Source: Clavulina sp. PMI_390 (taxonomy: Eukaryota; Basidiomycota; Agaricomycetes; Cantharellales; Hydnaceae). Taken from it: a DNA stretch of 64,000 bases. Position numbers and translations under genes: made by a program. Positions 60,600-64,000 of this stretch are shown piece after piece. Location: NCBI GenBank assembly GCA_015039315.1, contig WIDE01000101.1:33855-97854 (forward strand). The letters run 5' to 3'. The notes under the pieces are model-generated. The model did not search any database and had not been told where the DNA came from. It saw only the letters and a list, made by a program, of their open reading frames with translations. How positions within the stretch are numbered: position 1 is the first letter of the stretch; every line of letters starts with the position of its first letter.

Positions 60600-60930
60600 A
60601 GCTCCTTTGTGTCAATGAACGCAGATCCTACCACGCCATTGCGCTTGGTCACCAGGAGCCCTATCCAAATCCCGCTCAGTCCGTTTGGGCGCAGATACAA
60701 CCCCGTGCACAACTCAGACATACCCTCACCAGTTGAGAGGATGGCTAGTAGCTTGTTGTACTTTCCACAAACACTCATATCACTCATGGTGCGGCCACAC
60801 CCGCATCATCTTAACAGTGATTTGCCCTCTTCCTCCTAATTATCTACTCCTTGTCTATTGCATCTCCCTTTGTTGTTGGCATCATCATCACTGCCATTGT
60901 TAGCCAATTGGCTCTTAATCTACAGCTGCA
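60600..60930 (+). pseudogene. Degenerate partial copy of the cap methyltransferase 5' coding region
   Basis: The segment matches about 57815-58152 of the gene just upstream. Its translation runs NADPTTPLRLVTRSPIQIP and RPHPHHLNSDLPSSS against NADPTPPSRSVTRSPIQIP and RPHPHHLNGDSPSSS in the gene. It lacks a proper start context, breaks frame soon after, and covers only the disordered N-terminal part, so it cannot make an enzyme. Most differences are C to T or G to A in the copy. Confidence 0.85.
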
Positions 60931-61332
60931 GGTGGCAACAATCAGGCCCTTGAGCAACATTGCCCATGATTATCCTGCCTGTTGGGCACTATACAGACTT
61001 CACCAACATACTTTGTTTGGCTTGGCAAGATGTCCATTGCAACATTTCCTTGCATCTTTCCCCATTAGTAGGGTGCTGGGAGTGTAAAATCACTTATAAT
61101 CTGTGAAACAGGTGGCCCAGGAGGCTCACAGGAGCCTCTGATCTGTCAAATCTGTGCCAAGATAAATAATTTCACAGCTATTTCAGAGGCCACTTTATTT
61201 GCATTTTGGACAGATTTTGCTCTACTTTGAAGACCTCTACTATGTGTAAGACCATTGCTCTGTATGGATTGAATACATTGAATTGTCAAGCAAGTGATAG
61301 GGGATATTTCAGCAAGTGTTATGCTATGTAAG
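60931..61332. other. CpG-free spacer
   Basis: About 400 bp with essentially no CG dinucleotide and many TG/CA, as in DNA decayed by cytosine deamination. Its right part resembles the 3' flank of the second WD40 tail near 63440-63560. Confidence 0.6.
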
Positions 61333-61836
61333 TTAGTGTGTGTGGCAACTAGCCCAGTCTTCTCCTAGCATCATGTTGTCAAAGTTCATTCTGACTCTAC
61401 CTTTTAAGGCCTCACCAAGGACAGCAATGAGACGCTCATCACAAAGATGATTTCTGTAGCTTGGGGGAACCCAAAGTATTAGCTCATTGTCAGAGCCTTT
61501 AACCCAGCCATTATCAAGCAGTGCAGGCCATGTTGGGCCAAGTTTGAAGATTGGAGATTGAGACTTTGGGATAGGAATGACCATGCACAGTGCAGGGGAA
61601 GTGATATTCCAAAGCCTGACTGTTTTATCTAAAGAGCCAGAAGCAAGGACTGCTCCATCATGAGAGAATGTCACAGAATTCACAGCTCCACTGTGGCCCC
61701 TGAGTGGATCTCCTTTGGGTGTTTGAGACTGTACATCCCATAGCTGAATTGTTTTGTCATCAGAGCCTGAGGCAAGGATTGTTTCATCAGGAGAGAATGC
61801 CACAGAGCACACAGGATCACTGTAACCCCTGAACAT
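61333..61836 (-). pseudogene. Truncated 3' end of an NLR-like (NACHT/WD40) gene
   Basis: About two WD40 repeats are readable: VCSVAFSPDETILASGSDDKT, IQLWDVQSQTPKGDPLRGH, VNSVTFSHDGAVLASGSLDK, TVRLWNIT. A C-terminal tail follows, LLDNGWVKGSDNELILWVPP then RVRMNFDNMMLGEDWASC, typical of basidiomycete WD40 proteins of the HET-E/NWD type. Coding homology starts abruptly at a possible splice acceptor near 61833, and no WD40 sequence is found upstream before the next copy at 63506. It is therefore a C-terminal fragment. Such proteins are proposed non-self recognition receptors. The frame is still open, so it may be a recent fragment or the last exon of a rearranged gene. Confidence 0.75.
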
Positions 61837-61928
61837 GAAATATATTTGCTTTTTGGCTTGTGTAATAATCTATCAACGAGCCCACCAAAGTGAGCAAGCC
61901 CGATTGCTTGACGGACTCATCAAGCTGT

Positions 61929-61967
61929 TGAGCCATCAAAAACCTTCAAGGATGGCTTGATGGCTCA
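61929..61967. repeat. Short inverted repeat (hairpin)
   Basis: TGAGCCATCAA at 61929-61939 is the exact reverse complement of TTGATGGCTCA at 61957-61967, with a 17-nt loop. The function is unknown; it may belong to a degenerate repeat. Confidence 0.7.
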
Positions 61968-62015
61968 GAAGCTTGATTTGGCAAGATCAAACACGATTGA
62001 GCAGGATCAAGCATA

Positions 62016-62438
62016 CTGTACTAAATTGACCATAGGTTCCCGAGTGTTATGTGTGACATGATTCTCAACAAAATTGCCGTAGTTCACAGTTCACAGGCAT
62101 GACACAAGTTCGGGACAAATCCGCTCATCAAGCCCGCCTCCAGCACATTTGCACCTTGCAAAAAAGCCTGGCGGCGCCTCAACCATATTTATAAGTATTA
62201 ACCGTGATAAATCAATCATTTCCCTTATTTTGGCGGCCGCAGTGTGGCGGTGGGAGGTTCTTGGGTCTCTTTGTCCTTGTTTGTTCAGGGGGGTTGGAGA
62301 GAGAAATTACTTTTTTGGGAAGCTCTCACGGCACTTGCCGGGAGAAATTCTGCTGTGACCGTTAAGGAAGCGATCTGGGGGAGTTTGGTTCACGGGTGGC
62401 TGTGACCGTTATTTGAACCTATGGTTGATTTAGTACAG
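62016..62438. mobile_element. MITE-like element with 24-bp terminal inverted repeats and TA target duplication
   Basis: The left end begins CTGTACTAAATTGACC and the right end closes GGTTGATTTAGTACAG. The 24-bp ends are inverted copies with two mismatches, and each is flanked by TA, as expected for Tc1/mariner-type insertions. The interior (423 bp in all) has no open frame for a transposase, so it would be non-autonomous. It is visibly richer in CG than the sequence on either side. Confidence 0.75.
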
Positions 62439-63505
62439 TAAAGTGGTTTCCTGATGTAGAGCCTCCAAGTGTCACATTTGGGTCATTGTGTTGTCCCCAT
62501 TTCATGACAACAGGTCATAGCTGCTTTCTAGTTTGGTACAAACACGTAAGTCAAAGTTTTCAACTGGTAACTTGGAAGGAGAAAATGATGAGTCCCTTTA
62601 TTTGGCAGGCTAACAAGTAACAACACTGTGATGAGCGCTCCTTATGAGCTCGGGTGTTGTTGGGCCCTGCTCCTTCCAGCATTTACATTCAGGCTAATCA
62701 CTTGCCACAGAGAGCGCATTCATGTTCTCATCAGAGAGGGCTATATTAGAGAGCCAATAAATGATGAACATGTGGCTTTCCATCCGTTAACCCAAGGTTG
62801 ATCAGAAGAAATCAGATTGAAAAGCGGCTATTTAGGGCTGATATGGATAGCCTAAGCATTAAAGAAACATGTTTGAAACTTTTTTTGCCATTATATATGA
62901 GTCAATTGTGCAATTTAGCTTGAGTTCTCCAGGGGGGTTAGGTGGACTCTATTGGCAGGTTGTTCTTGAGATCTTGAGAGCCCACACGTTATAATATAGA
63001 TTATACTATCAATTAGGATCTAAATTGACACTTAGCAACTTTTCTGGCGTGTATTACAGCCTGTATTCTCATAAAAACTGGACCGGCATTTTTTGGAGTT
63101 CCTTGGGCCATAGTGTCAGCTCTGGCCTGCTTGGATTCTTGTGCACCTGGTGGTGCTAAGAATATAGATCTTTCAGAGTATTACCGTATACATATGAATC
63201 TGACCCTTGGAAACCTCCTTTTAATTGTATGTTGCTTATTTGTTCAACCCTGTTTGGTACTCATTACTGGGCCTCTATGAGTGCGCTTGTTCACCCAGAT
63301 AGTTCAGAGTAAAATTGAATAGTAATTGTGATTTATTTGACTATTTTTATCTTATTTTGGGAAGTGCTTGATTGCTTGATGCAATTGGCATGCTTGATGG
63401 GCTCCATTGAGCAGCATTGAGCATAATGTGGTTTCCTGATGCATTGCTCTGCTATGGAGTGGAATACATGGAAATGTTGGCAGCTGGTAGTAATGGAGGG
63501 AGAGT

Positions 63506-64000
63506 TCAGCAACTGGTATGAATAGGTAAGGGTGTGCAGCATTTGGTCCAGTCTTCTCCTAGCACCATGTTGTCAAAGTTTAGTCTGACTCTGGCACTTG
63601 GGCTTTCACCAAGCACTGCAATGAGGCGCTCATCATAAAAGTGATTTCTACAACTTGGAGGAACCCAAAGTATGAGTTCATTATTAGGGCCATGAGCCCA
63701 ACCATTATCAAGGAGTTGAGGCCATGCTGGGCTAAGTGAGAAGATGGGAGATTGAACATTTGGGATGCACACCACCATGCAAAATGCAGAGGAAGTAATA
63801 TTCCAAAGCCTGACTGCACTATCAGAAGAGCCAGAGGCAAGGGTTGTTCCATCATGAGAGAATGCCACAGACAGCACAGAGCCACTGTGGCCCCTGAGTG
63901 GATCTTCCTTGGGTGTCTGAGATTGCACATCCCACAGCTGAATGGTTTTATCAGAAGAGCCAGAAGCAAGGACTGCTCCATCATGAGAGAATGCCACAGA
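63506..64000 (-). CDS. 3' end of an NLR-like (NACHT/WD40) gene, cut by the window edge
   Basis: The frame is open to the right edge, so only the C-terminus is seen. WD40 repeats: MAFSHDGAVLASGSSDKT, IQLWDVQSQTPKEDPLRGH, VLSVAFSHDGTTLASGSSDS, AVRLWNIT. The tail, LLDNGWAHGPNNELILWVPP and RVRLNFDNMVLGEDWTKC, matches the fragment at 61333-61836, and similarity continues past the stop into the 3' flank. The NACHT or other effector domains expected for this family would lie beyond the window, so the family call rests on the WD40 repeats and the tail only. Confidence 0.75.
   Translation of the reverse strand, partial: SVAFSHDGAVLASGSSDKTIQLWDVQSQTPKEDPLRGHSGSVLSVAFSHDGTTLASGSSDSAVRLWNITSSAFCMVVCIPNVQSPIFSLSPAWPQLLDNGWAHGPNNELILWVPPSCRNHFYDERLIAVLGESPSARVRLNFDNMVLGEDWTKCCTPLPIHTSC

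Larger units (their letters stand above)
61837..63505. other. Repeat-bearing region between the two WD40 tails
   Basis: It holds a short inverted repeat, a MITE-like element (62016-62438) and otherwise CpG-sparse, A/T-rich sequence without a gene. The word GCTTGA/TCAAGC recurs near 61890-62010 and 63365-63400, suggesting remains of a further repeat. Confidence 0.55.

Overview
The window is nuclear DNA of a filamentous basidiomycete. The evidence is intron-dense genes with short GT-AG introns (mostly 50-75 nt), basidiomycete-type families (class D-like DyP peroxidase, a pyranose-oxidase-like GMC flavoprotein, DUF6534 membrane protein, NACHT/WD40 tails), and core eukaryotic genes (CSN6, SNRNP27, mRNA cap methyltransferase). 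A Rhizoctonia/Ceratobasidiaceae-like agaricomycete is my best guess by feel; I could not test it. Gene coordinates run from start to stop codon and include introns. All identities and homologies were judged by eye.

Layout, left to right: a LisH-CTLH-CRA protein (-); two tandem alkaline ceramidases (-,-); two tandem copies of a divergent pair, DyP peroxidase (-) plus three-part GMC oxidoreductase (+), the second oxidase interrupted by a run of N; an F-box-type protein (+); a 15-exon DUF6534 membrane protein with 5-, 15- and 16-nt exons (-); about 3.4 kb with no gene I can support; DUF1764 (+); an LRR-like protein (-) head to head with a G-patch protein (+); SNRNP27 (-) head to head with the first of two tandem copies of a large unknown protein with a possible nucleotidyltransferase motif (+,+); a small unknown protein (-); CSN6 (+); three tandem short-chain dehydrogenases (+,+,+); a 903-residue membrane protein that looks like two tandem paralogues fused into one gene (-); an mRNA cap guanine-N7 methyltransferase (+); and a CpG-poor decayed tail with a broken copy of the methyltransferase 5' end, two WD40 3' ends of NLR-like genes, and a 423-bp MITE-like element.

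Two themes stand out. The first is local tandem duplication: ceramidase x2, DyP/oxidase pair x2, NTase-like gene x2, SDR x3, and a within-gene duplication. The second is the DyP/oxidase pair. A flavin oxidase that should make H2O2 shares its upstream region with a peroxidase that uses H2O2, the whole pair has been duplicated as a unit, and neither protein shows a secretion signal. This is the best candidate for an undescribed functional module here. The right end shows C-to-T/G-to-A decay of the kind left by repeat-induced mutation or cytosine methylation.
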